From positions 1-38,288 of the forward strand of contig NZ_JADGIA010000020.1 in the NCBI RefSeq assembly GCF_019683635.1: a stretch of 38,288 nt of DNA, given 5' to 3'. This document shows positions 19,142 through 27,287 of this stretch, piece after piece (position 1 is the first letter of the stretch; every line of letters begins with the position of its first letter). The translations under genes and the position numbers were made by a program. Below the pieces are notes generated by a model. It saw only the letters and a list, made by a program, of their open reading frames with translations, was not told the origin of the DNA and searched no databases. This DNA comes from Thermogemmatispora sp. (GTDB lineage: Bacteria; Chloroflexota; Ktedonobacteria; Ktedonobacterales; Ktedonobacteraceae).

Positions 19142-19777
19142 TCAGACAGGTGTGGCCCCGCTCAGATGCTCAATGACCCCATCCAGGAAGGCCAGGGTCT
19201 TACCGAACTTATCACGGGCCAGCTCGCGGGCAGGGGCCGTATTGAGCGACTGGTATAGCTCCACAAAGCGCTCCTCAATGTGGCGCAGGATCGCCGCCAG
19301 CACCTCACTGGTCACTGCTCGATTGGGATAGCGCGCGCCGAACTCAATGAGCGAAGTCACCACGGCCAGCCCACTGAGGCGCCCCAGCTTATCGGCGTCG
19401 TAGAGGATACGCGTCTCCAGGGGAACCTTGCGACGCTGCTCGGCAGGCACCACCGTTGTATGGGCCAGAATGATCTGTTCCACCTTGCGAATACGCTCCT
19501 CGGGGACATCCAACTCGCGCAAGAAATCGACGGCCAGCTCAGCGGACTTGATATGATGGTCCTGAAAGCCATAGGTGGCCGTCGAGATATCATGCAGATA
19601 GGCGGCGATCGTCAGCGCCTCCATATCTAAATGAGCGGCCTCCTCATCCCCCCGAGCCTCCAGATCCAGGGCAAGCATCTTACAGTTTGCCACAACGGCG
19701 CTGACGTAGCGAAAACCTTCCTTGCCCAGCGTCTCCTCAGCATGCTGGGCCACAGCCTGCACAACGTCTGTCTCCAT
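19142..19777 (-). CDS. HD-domain metal-dependent phosphohydrolase
   Basis: All-helical HD hydrolase. The metal-binding residues are visible: an early His (about 12), the H62-D63 pair in AAYLHDIST, QDHHIK at 72-77 and AHTTVV with His106. The downstream Asp of YDADKL (129) matches the small uncharacterised HD hydrolases of the COG1418 type. It has 211 aa with no membrane segment. ATG 19777 overlaps the mtnA stop by one base (TAATG) after an AGAGAGG site, so translation is coupled to mtnA. That coupling argues for a role in methylthioadenosine or nucleotide salvage, perhaps as a phosphatase or nucleotidase, but no substrate can be read from the sequence. Confidence 0.82.
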   Translation of the reverse strand: METDVVQAVAQHAEETLGKEGFRYVSAVVANCKMLALDLEARGDEEAAHLDMEALTIAAYLHDISTATYGFQDHHIKSAELAVDFLRELDVPEERIRKVEQIILAHTTVVPAEQRRKVPLETRILYDADKLGRLSGLAVVTSLIEFGARYPNRAVTSEVLAAILRHIEERFVELYQSLNTAPARELARDKFGKTLAFLDGVIEHLSGATPV

Positions 19778-20928
19778 TACCTCTCTGCCTGCTTCCCGAT
19801 AGGATGATGGTCATCTGCACAGAGGCCGCGCAGGGCTACGCTGTACGGAGCGCGCGCAACCCCTCTCTCGGTAATAATAGCACTTATATATGTATGAGGG
19901 GTCACATCAAAGGCCGGATTGGCTACAGAGATACCTTCGGGAGCGATGGAGACACCACGGATAGCCGTGACCTCACGCGGGTCACGCTGCTCAATAGGAA
20001 TCTCCTCCCCGGAGGGCAAATCGAGATCGATTGTAGAACAAGGGGCGACCACGTAGAAAGGAATGCCATGCGCTTGAGCCAGTACCGCCAGACTATAGGT
20101 TCCAATCTTGTTGGCAACATCGCCATTGGCCGCAATGCGGTCAGCTCCTACAAAGACGGCGGCGATCCGGCCCCGACGCATGAAATAGCCGGCCATATTG
20201 TCGGTGATCAGAGTGAAAGGCACACCCTCCTGCTGCAGCTCCCAGGCAGTGAGGCGCGCCCCCTGGAGCACCGGGCGCGTTTCGTCGACAAAGACATGAA
20301 TGCGCTTGCCCGCCCGATGCGCCAGATACATCGGCGCCAGCGCCGTGCCCCAGCCCGCGGTGGCCAGAATCCCCGTGTTACAATGGGTCAGCAGCTGATC
20401 TCCATCGGCAATCAGAGCCTCGCCATAGCGGCCCATGCGCAGACAGGCCGCCCGGTCTTCAGCTGCAATGGCCTGCGCCTCTTCCAAGAGCCGGCGCCCC
20501 AAATCCCCAGGACGGCACCCAGCCCCGGCAAGCTGCCGAGCACATCCTAGCAAACGGCGAATGGCCCAGCTGAGATTGACCGCGGTGGGACGGGTGGCAG
20601 CAAGCAAGACTCCCGCCTCCTCAAGTCTGGCCAGAACCTCGGCGAGACTGACCTCGTCCCCCCGCTCTGCCAGCAGACGCCTGAGCGCTAAGACCAGGCC
20701 AAAGGCCGCCGCCATGCCAATGGCAGGCGCGCCCCGCACCTTCAAGGCTTTGATTGCCTCTGCTACCTGCCGCTCATCTTCCAGGCGACTGTACACTACC
20801 TGCTGCGGCAAGAGCGTCTGGTCCAGTAACATCAGGGCACAGCCGCGCTCGTCTTCCTGCCACCAGAGAGGACGGACACGCTGCACCGGCTCAGATTCGT
20901 GCTCCAGCCCCCCTGCAACCGTCGACAT
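19777..20928 (-). CDS. mtnA: S-methyl-5-thioribose-1-phosphate isomerase MtnA
   Basis: Isomerises methylthioribose-1-phosphate to methylthioribulose-1-phosphate in methionine salvage. It belongs to the eIF2B-like fold. The key elements are KVRGAPAIGMAAAFG (63-77), LLTHCNTGILATAGWGTAL with the catalytic Cys183, and VFVGADRIAANGDVANKIGT with the catalytic Asp263; PCSTID and PSGEEIPIEQR follow. This pattern separates MtnA from ribose-1,5-bisphosphate isomerases and eIF2B subunits. At 383 aa it is slightly longer than usual because of a 30-residue N-terminal extension. ATG 20928 follows a GGAAGGAAGAG site. It is first in a leftward unit with the HD hydrolase. No mtnP, mtnK or later salvage enzyme lies in this window. 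Confidence 0.94.
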   Translation of the reverse strand: MSTVAGGLEHESEPVQRVRPLWWQEDERGCALMLLDQTLLPQQVVYSRLEDERQVAEAIKALKVRGAPAIGMAAAFGLVLALRRLLAERGDEVSLAEVLARLEEAGVLLAATRPTAVNLSWAIRRLLGCARQLAGAGCRPGDLGRRLLEEAQAIAAEDRAACLRMGRYGEALIADGDQLLTHCNTGILATAGWGTALAPMYLAHRAGKRIHVFVDETRPVLQGARLTAWELQQEGVPFTLITDNMAGYFMRRGRIAAVFVGADRIAANGDVANKIGTYSLAVLAQAHGIPFYVVAPCSTIDLDLPSGEEIPIEQRDPREVTAIRGVSIAPEGISVANPAFDVTPHTYISAIITERGVARAPYSVALRGLCADDHHPIGKQAER

Positions 20929-21007
20929 GCTCTCTTCTCTTCCTTCCTTCGTTAGCTAGCTTTGTGGAGATTGGACCCTCTTCCAATGGCTGATTCCTGC
21001 TGCTGTT

Positions 21008-21036
21008 ATGGTATCATAATTGCCCCTCGCTGGCAA
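21008..21036 (-). promoter_or_regulatory. Promoter of the mtnA unit
   Basis: TTGCCA (21036-21031, 5/6) and TACCAT (21013-21008, 4/6) are 17 nt apart on the minus strand, giving a start near 21001 and a 73-nt leader. No riboswitch is visible in this leader. Confidence 0.5.
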
Positions 21037-21267
21037 AAGAGGCCGCCCCCCAAATAGTACTAACATAAACAGAACCGTTTTCAACGAACCCGCTCAATAT
21101 GCTAACATGATAAACAGCATACGAGAGCAGCAGTGTGAATAGCGCAATGCTACTAAGGTGTAGGTTTCCCGTTCCTCCCCCATGCTTGACCCTGCCCTGG
21201 CAGGCTCTGGCTATGAGCGAGGGACAACGAGATTCTAGCTATAGTCAACATCGAAGGGATGTCGCGC

Positions 21268-21804
21268 ATGGCTAGGGCGGAAACGAAAGAGAGGACCTGG
21301 TCTTTCGATCAGATCTACGACGAGTATAAAACATCTATTTATAATTATGTGTACCATCTGGTAGGCGATCGCGAGCAGGCAGATGACCTGACTCAGGATA
21401 CCTTCCTGAAGGCGTTCCGCGCTCTGCCGAAGATGGACAGCAATCTCAAGGTGTCGGCCTGGCTCTATCGTATTGCGACCAACACGGCTTATGACGCCCT
21501 GCGTCGTAAGAAGCTGATCGCCTGGCTTCCCTGGCAGGACCTCGAACACGAGCCAGCCGATGTGGAGAGCGCTGATCCACAGGAGGTCTATACGACGACC
21601 GAGCTGGTGCGCGCCGCCCTGCGACGTATGCCCCAGCAATATCGGGCCGCCTTGCTGCTCTATACTCAGGAAGGGTTCTCCTACAGTGAGATCGCTCAGG
21701 CCCTCAACATCGCCGAGAGCGGTGTGAAGATGTATCTGTCGCGCGCGCGTCAGTCGTTCCGGGAACACTATAAGGCGTTAGAGCGAGGGGCCGGCTCTAA
21801 GTAA
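21268..21804 (+). CDS. ECF-type RNA polymerase sigma factor
   Basis: Compact two-domain sigma factor (178 aa). Region 2 is FDQIYDEYKTSIYNYVYHLV, with DLTQDTFLKAFRAL, then SAWLYRIATNTAYDALRRKK; region 4 is LRRMPQQYRAALLLYTQEGFS with the helix-turn-helix EIAQALNIAESGVKMYLSRARQ. It resembles the sigma factor at 10219-11073 (shared YH-x-x-G/V-D/N-REQA block) but lacks the long N-terminal and linker insertions. ATG 21268 is preferred over ATG 21259 because the GAAGGG site (21253-21258) is then 9 nt away. A weak promoter TTCAAC-17-TAACAT lies at 21080-21108. No anti-sigma gene follows, unlike the other pair. Confidence 0.92.
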   Translation: MARAETKERTWSFDQIYDEYKTSIYNYVYHLVGDREQADDLTQDTFLKAFRALPKMDSNLKVSAWLYRIATNTAYDALRRKKLIAWLPWQDLEHEPADVESADPQEVYTTTELVRAALRRMPQQYRAALLLYTQEGFSYSEIAQALNIAESGVKMYLSRARQSFREHYKALERGAGSK

Positions 21805-22194
21805 CTCCGCCGCAGGAAGGTGATGATCCGGCACTGTCAGCCAGGCAGGGAAGGGCGCATCACTCCACACGATGTTTTCGCCTTTCTGTCTCCTTGGCCA
21901 TTGCTGGCATCCCTTGCCCTGCCGCTGCTCTCACTGTTGGCGCTATTCATGGCGGGATGCTCTCTTCGTCCACCTGTTTCCCTGCGTCATCCTGCCCTGC
22001 GGCATCACCGGCAGCCCTCGCTCGCCTCTCTTTCCGTCCCTTGCCTCCTTCTTCTCACTGTCCTCCGCTGCAACCTGCGCCAACCAACCTTCTTAGGCGC
22101 CACGAGTATAATGTAGTAGTGGTGGGTCCCAGGCACTTCTCAAGAACCAGGGGGCGGATTCGCAGTGCGAACTGAATAGGTTAGGAGGGATGTC
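21805..22194 (+). other. Intergenic region after the second sigma factor, with a perfect -10 box
   Basis: The stretch is pyrimidine-rich and has no well-supported gene. A perfect TATAAT lies at 22107-22112 without a good -35, and may drive the 22195 gene with a leader of about 75 nt; lack of a -35 might suit an activator or alternative control. Confidence 0.4.
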
Positions 22195-22617
22195 ATGCTA
22201 CGAGCTTGGGGTCTCAGTAAATATTTGAAGCATGCCGCGACACGCGCCGCACCGATCTTGCTGACCTCGCCTGCCGCTGCTTCTTCCCCGAGGCTGGAGC
22301 GCACCGCTGCCGCGGATACGGCGATGCGAGGTGAGCTGCATTCAGATGTCTATTTTCGCGCGCTTCCCGAGGCGGCCAGGCCCGAAATTATTTCTCAGCT
22401 CGATCGCCGCGAACGCCTGGTCTTTCTGCTGCTGAATGGGAAACGAAGCCTGAGCGAGATCGCTCGTCTCGTCCACCGCGATGAGCAAGATGTGGCCTGT
22501 ACTGTGGCTCGCTTGCTTCGCAGCGGCTATGTGGAACATATCGAGGATGATACCGCCCCAGCCAGAGCTGGCACAGCGGTCACCCCGCTAACACAGGCTC
22601 CCTCTCATCCGTTATAA
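22195..22617 (+). CDS. Small winged-helix-like hypothetical protein
   Basis: A 140-aa protein of unknown function. Residues about 68-115 (RRERLVFLLLNGKRSLSEIA, then VHRDEQDVACTVARLLRSGYVEHI) look like a winged-helix segment: helix, a turn with R-S-L-S-E-I-A, a second helix with E-x-x-V-A-x-x-V-A-R-L-L and a short wing. Similar segments end DUF4388/PATAN-type and other regulatory proteins, where they are often protein- rather than DNA-binding. The first 45 residues are Ala/Arg-rich. ATG 22195 has an excellent GGAGGGA site about 5 nt upstream. It lies between a sigma factor and a two-component pair, so a role in signalling is possible but not shown. Confidence 0.65.
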   Translation: MLRAWGLSKYLKHAATRAAPILLTSPAAASSPRLERTAAADTAMRGELHSDVYFRALPEAARPEIISQLDRRERLVFLLLNGKRSLSEIARLVHRDEQDVACTVARLLRSGYVEHIEDDTAPARAGTAVTPLTQAPSHPL

Positions 22618-22618
22618 T
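22590..22618 (+). promoter_or_regulatory. Candidate promoter before the histidine kinase
   Basis: A perfect TATAAT (22613-22618) overlaps the stop codon of the 22195 gene; AACACA (22590-22595, 3/6) is 17 nt upstream. It would give a roughly 285-nt leader for the kinase gene. Confidence 0.35.
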
Positions 22619-22634
22619 AAAGGAGCCTGAAAGG

Positions 22635-22751
22635 ATGGCGGAGCGTGGCCAGGTAGGTCCACCCGCAAGTGACGGTCAGCAAAAGAAGCAGAGCAGGGCC
22701 ACTCATGGCCTTGCCGGCCTGGACGTCCTTCTGATTCGTGGGGTGCTATAG
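22635..22751 (+). CDS. Possible 38-codon small ORF in the kinase leader
   Basis: ATG 22635 is preceded by an AAAGGAG site with 9-nt spacing and opens 38 codons before TAG. The product begins MAERGQVGPPASDG and ends LLIRGVL, with a basic Gln/Lys patch in the middle; nothing in it is recognised. A 9-bp inverted repeat CTGAAAGGA (22627-22635) / TCCTTTCAG (22754-22762) brackets it, so folding could hide its start. It may equally be non-coding leader. The rest of the leader to 22907 shows nothing more. Confidence 0.28.
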   Translation: MAERGQVGPPASDGQQKKQSRATHGLAGLDVLLIRGVL

Positions 22752-22907
22752 CCTCCTTTCAGCGGAGCTGACTGCCCACCTCGCCGCGCTGCCCATGTCG
22801 CTGGGGTTGGCCAGACCAGCACCAGCTCTTTTGCCAGCGCGGTACGTGGAGGGGAGGACGAATCGGATCCCGCCCTCCCCTTATCTATTGCTGAGGCTTG
22901 TGCTCGC

Positions 22908-24788
22908 ATGCGTGCGATGGTGCATTCTTTGGGCGCTAAACTGATTCTGGCGGCGGGGTTGATCTGCCTCCTTTGCCTGAGCCTGTTCCTGGCTCTGAGC
23001 TGGCCTCTGCTCTCTTATTTCTCAGCTCATCAGACGGCTTTCCCCCATGTCTGGCTGGCACTTGCTTCTTTGCTGCTCTTTACCTGCGCCCCTGGCTTCC
23101 TGCTCCTCAGCATTGCCGTTCGCCAGCTCGTCAATCGCCCCCTCTCTGAGCTGCTGAGCCGGGTAGAGCAGAGTCTGCGCCTGCCGCTCTCGCTGCCTCC
23201 CCGCACACCTTCCGCCACGTCGTCAGGGCCTCCATCGACTTTATCTCCGCGCGACGAGTTAGGAGCGCTCTCTCAGGCTTTTCAGCAGCTCGCCTCGGCC
23301 CTGGCGCATCAGGATGCTGAAAGTCGCTTGTTGACACGGCAGCTGAGCGACCTGCTGAGTATGAGCGATGCTCTGATTTCAACGCTCAACCTGGAGCACC
23401 TCCTGGCCGAGATCGTTTCTCGCCTCGGGGTCATTATGCAGGTGCGCCAGGTCTCGCTCTTGCTCTATGGGCGGGATCAGCCTGCCCCGTGGGCGGTGGC
23501 TTTGTGGAGCAACGACCCTCCGCGCACCGAGCCTTTGACTGGCGAGACGTCGCGCCAGGGTCAGGTACGTGTCTATACAGACCCACGCGCTGATATCACG
23601 CTGGCAGCTACCACGAAAATGGCGGCGCTACCACGCCCGATGCCCCCAGCCCCCCGGCGGCGAGTGATCCGTCCACCACGCCTGCAGGCCGCCGTTGCTC
23701 GTGTGGAGCCTCCTCATCCTCGCATCCCTCATGAGGCGCTCCGCGAGCTGGACCTGTTGCTTGCTCGTATGGCCATGCAGAAACAGAAAATCGCCTATGG
23801 AGAGGACGTGCAGGCTATCTACCAGGAGCGTCAGGAGCGCTGGGCCCGGCTGGCGCTAGAGGCTGGCTATGGGGCGGTGATCGCCACACCCCTCCTGTTG
23901 CAAGACGAGACGATCGGGGCGATTATGCTCTACTCCGAGCGCCCCTATCAACTGACTCAGCGCGATACCTTCCTGTTGAGTACGGCGGCCATCCAGGCAG
24001 CGATGGCCATCCAGGATGCCCTGCTCTTCGCCGAGGTCAAGGAGAAGAATGTCGCTCTGGAACGCGCGAATCAGTTGAAGTCACAGTTCCTGGCCACGGT
24101 CACCCATGAGCTACGCGCTCCCCTGCACAGTATTATCAGCTATGGCTCATTGCTGGTAGATGGCTTTGTCGAGGGAGCGCTGACGCCGGAGCAAGAAGAG
24201 CATATCCGCTTTATGATCCGCCGGGCCGAGGATCTGTCGCACCTGGTCGATGACATGCTTGATCTCTCAAAGATCGAGGCTGATCGCCTGGAGGTGCGCC
24301 TTGAGCCATTGGCTATTGAGGGCTGCTTGCGCGAGGTGGTGGATCAACTGAGGCCATTGGCTTTCGCTCGCGACCTGACCTTGCAGCTGGAGCTGCCCGA
24401 GGAGTTGCCGCGAGTTCTGGCCGATAGCTACCGTCTGCGCCAGGTATTGGTCAATATGGTCTCCAACGCCATTAAGTTCACCGAGCGCGGTGGCATTACC
24501 ATCCGTTGCAGTCTCCTGGAACGCTATGATATGCTGCGTATTGCTGTGCATGATAGCGGGATCGGTATCTCGCCGGCAGCGCTGGAATACATCTTCGAGG
24601 CATTCCGCCAAGCCGATAGTAGCACAGCGCGCAAGTTTGGAGGCACTGGCCTGGGCCTGACAATTGCCCGCAAGCTCGTGGAACTGCAGGGTGGCGAGGT
24701 CTTCGTGGAAAGTATGCCGGGGCGCGGCTCGATTTTTTCCTTTGTGCTTCCCCTGGCAGCTAGCCCGAAGCTCCAGAGCCGCTCATGA
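22908..24788 (+). CDS. Sensor histidine kinase (membrane, HAMP-like, GAF, HisKA, HATPase)
   Basis: Autophosphorylating sensor kinase of 626 aa. Order: two membrane segments (about 10-35 and 48-70), a HAMP-like linker (71-135), then a GAF domain starting SDLLSMSDALISTLNLEHLL (147 onward). The GAF domain is split by a Pro/Arg-rich insertion of about 80 residues (225-300) and resumes at GYGAVIATPLLLQDETIGAIMLYSE. HisKA carries the phospho-acceptor His400 in TVTHELRAPLHSI. The ATPase has the N box NMVSNAIKF with Asn520, the G1 box DSGIGIS and the G2 box GGTGLGLTIA. The extracytoplasmic loop is very short, so signals are probably sensed in the membrane or by the GAF domain. ATG 22908 has a weak GAGGC site. 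The receiver protein 97 nt downstream is the likely partner. Confidence 0.92.
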   Translation: MRAMVHSLGAKLILAAGLICLLCLSLFLALSWPLLSYFSAHQTAFPHVWLALASLLLFTCAPGFLLLSIAVRQLVNRPLSELLSRVEQSLRLPLSLPPRTPSATSSGPPSTLSPRDELGALSQAFQQLASALAHQDAESRLLTRQLSDLLSMSDALISTLNLEHLLAEIVSRLGVIMQVRQVSLLLYGRDQPAPWAVALWSNDPPRTEPLTGETSRQGQVRVYTDPRADITLAATTKMAALPRPMPPAPRRRVIRPPRLQAAVARVEPPHPRIPHEALRELDLLLARMAMQKQKIAYGEDVQAIYQERQERWARLALEAGYGAVIATPLLLQDETIGAIMLYSERPYQLTQRDTFLLSTAAIQAAMAIQDALLFAEVKEKNVALERANQLKSQFLATVTHELRAPLHSIISYGSLLVDGFVEGALTPEQEEHIRFMIRRAEDLSHLVDDMLDLSKIEADRLEVRLEPLAIEGCLREVVDQLRPLAFARDLTLQLELPEELPRVLADSYRLRQVLVNMVSNAIKFTERGGITIRCSLLERYDMLRIAVHDSGIGISPAALEYIFEAFRQADSSTARKFGGTGLGLTIARKLVELQGGEVFVESMPGRGSIFSFVLPLAASPKLQSRS

Positions 24789-24885
24789 GTCCGAACGAGC
24801 CAGTCAGGTCAATGCTGTCTGCTCTGCCCATGCCAGCCACCTCTCGTTTCTCCAAGACAAGCATCTAGGATGACAGTGACGGTCG

Positions 24886-25293
24886 ATGACGATGGATACC
24901 GGTGCATCTTCCACAGGACGTGAGGCCACAATTCTGATTATCGAGAACGATCCTTCTGACCGCCTTCTGCTAGAGAAGGTCCTCTCTTCCCGCGGCTACC
25001 GCTGCCTTTCAGTGATGCATGGCCGCGAAGCGCTGGACTTGCTGGACCGGGTGCAGGTCGATTTGATCCTCACGGACCTGCTGATGCCCGTCCTCGATGG
25101 GCAACGCACGGCTCAATTGATCCGCTCCCGCCCGGGCATGGAGAGAGTGCCAATCGTGGCTGTCACGGCCTACCCTCCCGATGAGGCCCGCGGCTCGGGT
25201 CCCGGTGGCTACGATGAGTACTTATTGAAGCCCTTTAAGCCGCGTCAGTTGTTGGATCTGGTTGAGCGCTTGCTAGGTTCTTGGACCTCATAA
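24886..25293 (+). CDS. Receiver-only response regulator (CheY-like)
   Basis: Single receiver domain of 135 aa with no output domain. Acidic residues Glu20, Asn21 and Asp22 (IIENDPSD) form the metal site, with Asn in place of the usual second acid. The phospho-acceptor is Asp64 in LILTDLLMPVLDG, the switch Thr is at 94 (VAVTAYP), and Lys115 of LLKPFKPRQL completes the site. It follows the histidine kinase by 97 nt and is likely its phosphorylation partner, acting by protein contact rather than by DNA binding. ATG 24886 is taken; ATG 24892 is equally possible, and neither has a strong ribosome site. Confidence 0.9.
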   Translation: MTMDTGASSTGREATILIIENDPSDRLLLEKVLSSRGYRCLSVMHGREALDLLDRVQVDLILTDLLMPVLDGQRTAQLIRSRPGMERVPIVAVTAYPPDEARGSGPGGYDEYLLKPFKPRQLLDLVERLLGSWTS

Positions 25294-25328
25294 GATGATG
25301 ACTTTTGCGCAAAGGAGCCAGTGAGATT

Positions 25329-26900
25329 GTGGAGACTGTAGAACTCGATCTTCGACTGACTAATGAGCCTGTCACAGAGATTGCCTGCGAGGCACTCGTG
25401 GTCAGTGCGGGTCGTCCCCGTGGGAGCGAGCAGGCCCGCCTGAGTGCCCCTGGCCAACTGGTGGATGCCCGCCTGGAGGGCCTGCTGCAGGAAAGCTGCG
25501 CCCGCGGCGAGATCAAAGGCCACAGCGGGGAGATTACGACTTTCTATACGCCGGGCAAGTTAGCCGCCAGGCGTGTGATTGTGCTCGGGCTTGGCGATCT
25601 GGAGCGCGATGCAACGCGTACCCTGCGGCGAGCCTGCGCAACCCTGGCTCGCCAGCTCCAGGAGAAAGGCGCGCGGCGTGTGGTTCTGGCCATCGATGTA
25701 ATCAGCCTTCAGCCCGAACCAGGCTCGCCACAGGCATTGACAACGCTGGCGGCCCTGCAAGCCCAGGTGGAAGGCTTCCTTCTCGGACTCTACCGCTTCA
25801 GTCGCTATCGTAGCAATGGAGGCAGCGAGTATGAGCCGGCTATCCGCGAGCTGCTGTTACAGGTTGGGCCAGCGCAGGCAGCTTACGATAGCAGCACGCT
25901 TGAGGCCGCCCTGCAGCGGGGTCGCATTTTGGCCGAGGCGACCAACTTCGCGCGCGATCTGGTTAACGAGCCTCCCAATATTCTGACGCCCGGCGAGCTG
26001 GTGCGCCGCGCCCGCAGCATGGCCGAAACATGGGGCCTGGCCTGTGAGGTGCTGGAGCGCCCCCAGATGGAAGAGCTGGGCATGGGGGGCTTGCTGGCAG
26101 TCTCGCGTGGGAGCAGTGAACCGCCCTACCTGGCTATTCTGCGCTATCGCGGCGCGCCAGAGCAGGCTGGTGGCCTGGCGCTGGTCGGTAAAGGGATCAC
26201 TTTCGATAGCGGCGGCCTCTCCTTGAAAAGCGCTGACGGTATGGTGACCATGAAGGGAGATATGGCCGGAGCCGCTGCCGTGCTGGGGGCGATTCAGGCC
26301 ATCGCTCGCCTTAAACCAGCCCTGAATGTGACGGTTCTCGTTCCCACCAGCGAGAATATGCCTGATGGGCACTCTTACCGACCAGGCGATATCTTGCGTA
26401 TCATGAATGGCAAGACCATTGAAATCGTCAACACGGACGCAGAGGGAAGGCTCATCCTGGCCGACGCCATGTCCTACGCTGCGCGCGAGGGACTGACCCC
26501 GATCATCGATGTCGCGACGCTCACCGGTGGCATCGTGGTGGCCCTAGGACATGTCTACACGGGCCTCTTCAGCAATGATACGCGTCTGAGCGAAGAGCTC
26601 ATTGCCGCGGGCGAGGCTGTGGGAGAGAAGCTGTGGCGTCTACCACTGGACGAAGAGTACGGCGAGCAGATTAAGAGTGAGGTGGCAGATATCAAGCAGA
26701 CAGGTGGACGTCCCGCCTCCTCGATTACTGCCGCCAAGGTGTTGGAACACTTCGCCGGTTCGGCAGCCTGGGCGCATCTGGACATCGCCGGCACGAGCTT
26801 TGTGGACAGCCCCAAGCCTTATCAAGAGAAGGGAGCCACGGGGGTTGCGGTGCGAACGTTGGCCGAATTCGTCATGCGGCGTGCCGCTGCTCAAAGCTAA
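25329..26900 (+). CDS. pepA: Leucyl aminopeptidase (M17, PepA)
   Basis: Cytosolic zinc/manganese aminopeptidase, normally a hexamer, releasing N-terminal amino acids. Numbered from GTG 25329 (523 aa), the metal and catalytic residues are Lys288 and Asp293 in VGKGITFDSGGLSLK, Asp311 in MKGDMAGAA, and Asp370, Glu372 and Arg374 in the family signature NTDAEGRLILADA. The N-terminal macro-like domain is weaker, as usual. The frame opens at a TTG (25305), but AAAGGAG at 25311-25317 is inside that reading, so a start at GTG 25329 is more likely. It begins 35 nt after the response regulator and may share its transcript; some M17 homologues also bind DNA, but no sign of that is visible. Confidence 0.94.
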   Translation: METVELDLRLTNEPVTEIACEALVVSAGRPRGSEQARLSAPGQLVDARLEGLLQESCARGEIKGHSGEITTFYTPGKLAARRVIVLGLGDLERDATRTLRRACATLARQLQEKGARRVVLAIDVISLQPEPGSPQALTTLAALQAQVEGFLLGLYRFSRYRSNGGSEYEPAIRELLLQVGPAQAAYDSSTLEAALQRGRILAEATNFARDLVNEPPNILTPGELVRRARSMAETWGLACEVLERPQMEELGMGGLLAVSRGSSEPPYLAILRYRGAPEQAGGLALVGKGITFDSGGLSLKSADGMVTMKGDMAGAAAVLGAIQAIARLKPALNVTVLVPTSENMPDGHSYRPGDILRIMNGKTIEIVNTDAEGRLILADAMSYAAREGLTPIIDVATLTGGIVVALGHVYTGLFSNDTRLSEELIAAGEAVGEKLWRLPLDEEYGEQIKSEVADIKQTGGRPASSITAAKVLEHFAGSAAWAHLDIAGTSFVDSPKPYQEKGATGVAVRTLAEFVMRRAAAQS

Positions 26901-26920
26901 GCTGAACAGCTATGCCTAGC

Positions 26921-26950
26921 TGTACAGTCGCGCGAACAGCGTGATATACT
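26921..26950 (+). promoter_or_regulatory. Promoter of moaD, probably leaderless
   Basis: TGTACA (26921-26926, 4/6), 18 nt, then TATACT (26945-26950) with a TGA extended -10 element. The box ends 6 nt before ATG 26957, so the first transcribed base should be the A of the start codon; no Shine-Dalgarno is present. Confidence 0.55.
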
Positions 26951-26956
26951 CTTGGC

Positions 26957-27208
26957 ATGAAGATCCGTGTACGCTACTTTGCGGGATTACGCGAGATCGT
27001 GGGTCAGGATGCCGAGACTCTGACGGTGCCCGAGGGGACCGACGTGGCCGGAGCACGGGCCTTGCTTAGCGCTCGCTATTCCCGCCTGCAGCCAATCCTG
27101 GAGCGCTCGCTGTGCGCGGTGAATCGCGAATATGTCCCCGCGGACCGAGTGCTGCAGGAAGACGATGAGCTGGTCTTTATTCCACCGCTCGGGGGTGGGG
27201 CAGCCTGA
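26957..27208 (+). CDS. moaD: Molybdopterin synthase small subunit MoaD
   Basis: Ubiquitin-fold sulfur carrier whose C-terminal Gly-Gly is thiocarboxylated and supplies sulfur to molybdopterin in the MoaE complex. KIRVRYFAGLREIVGQDAE and the ending DDELVFIPPLGGG are typical; 83 aa is normal. Oddly, two alanines follow the glycines (GGGAA), whereas the free Gly-Gly end is essential in known MoaD, so trimming or a frame change would be needed for function. The reading frame +1 to it stays open from the glycine codons through to MoaE (see findings). moaE follows 79 nt later. Confidence 0.88.
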   Translation: MKIRVRYFAGLREIVGQDAETLTVPEGTDVAGARALLSARYSRLQPILERSLCAVNREYVPADRVLQEDDELVFIPPLGGGAA

Positions 27209-27287
27209 GGCTGCCAGCGAGCAAGCAGCCAACCAACCAACCCCACCCCCGGAGAGGGGAGGAGTTTCTACCTGGCAGGATGGGCCT

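Noticed and set aside
21820-22116. A 98-codon frame with a lipoprotein-like LFMAGC
   Set aside because: The AGGAAGG site is too close to its start (overlapping GTG 21820, 2 nt from ATG 21823), and the rest is low-complexity Leu/Ser/His sequence.
22618-22760. Possible signal recognition particle RNA (GTCAG...AAGCAG pattern)
   Set aside because: The conserved GGAA tetraloop helix and asymmetric loop are missing.
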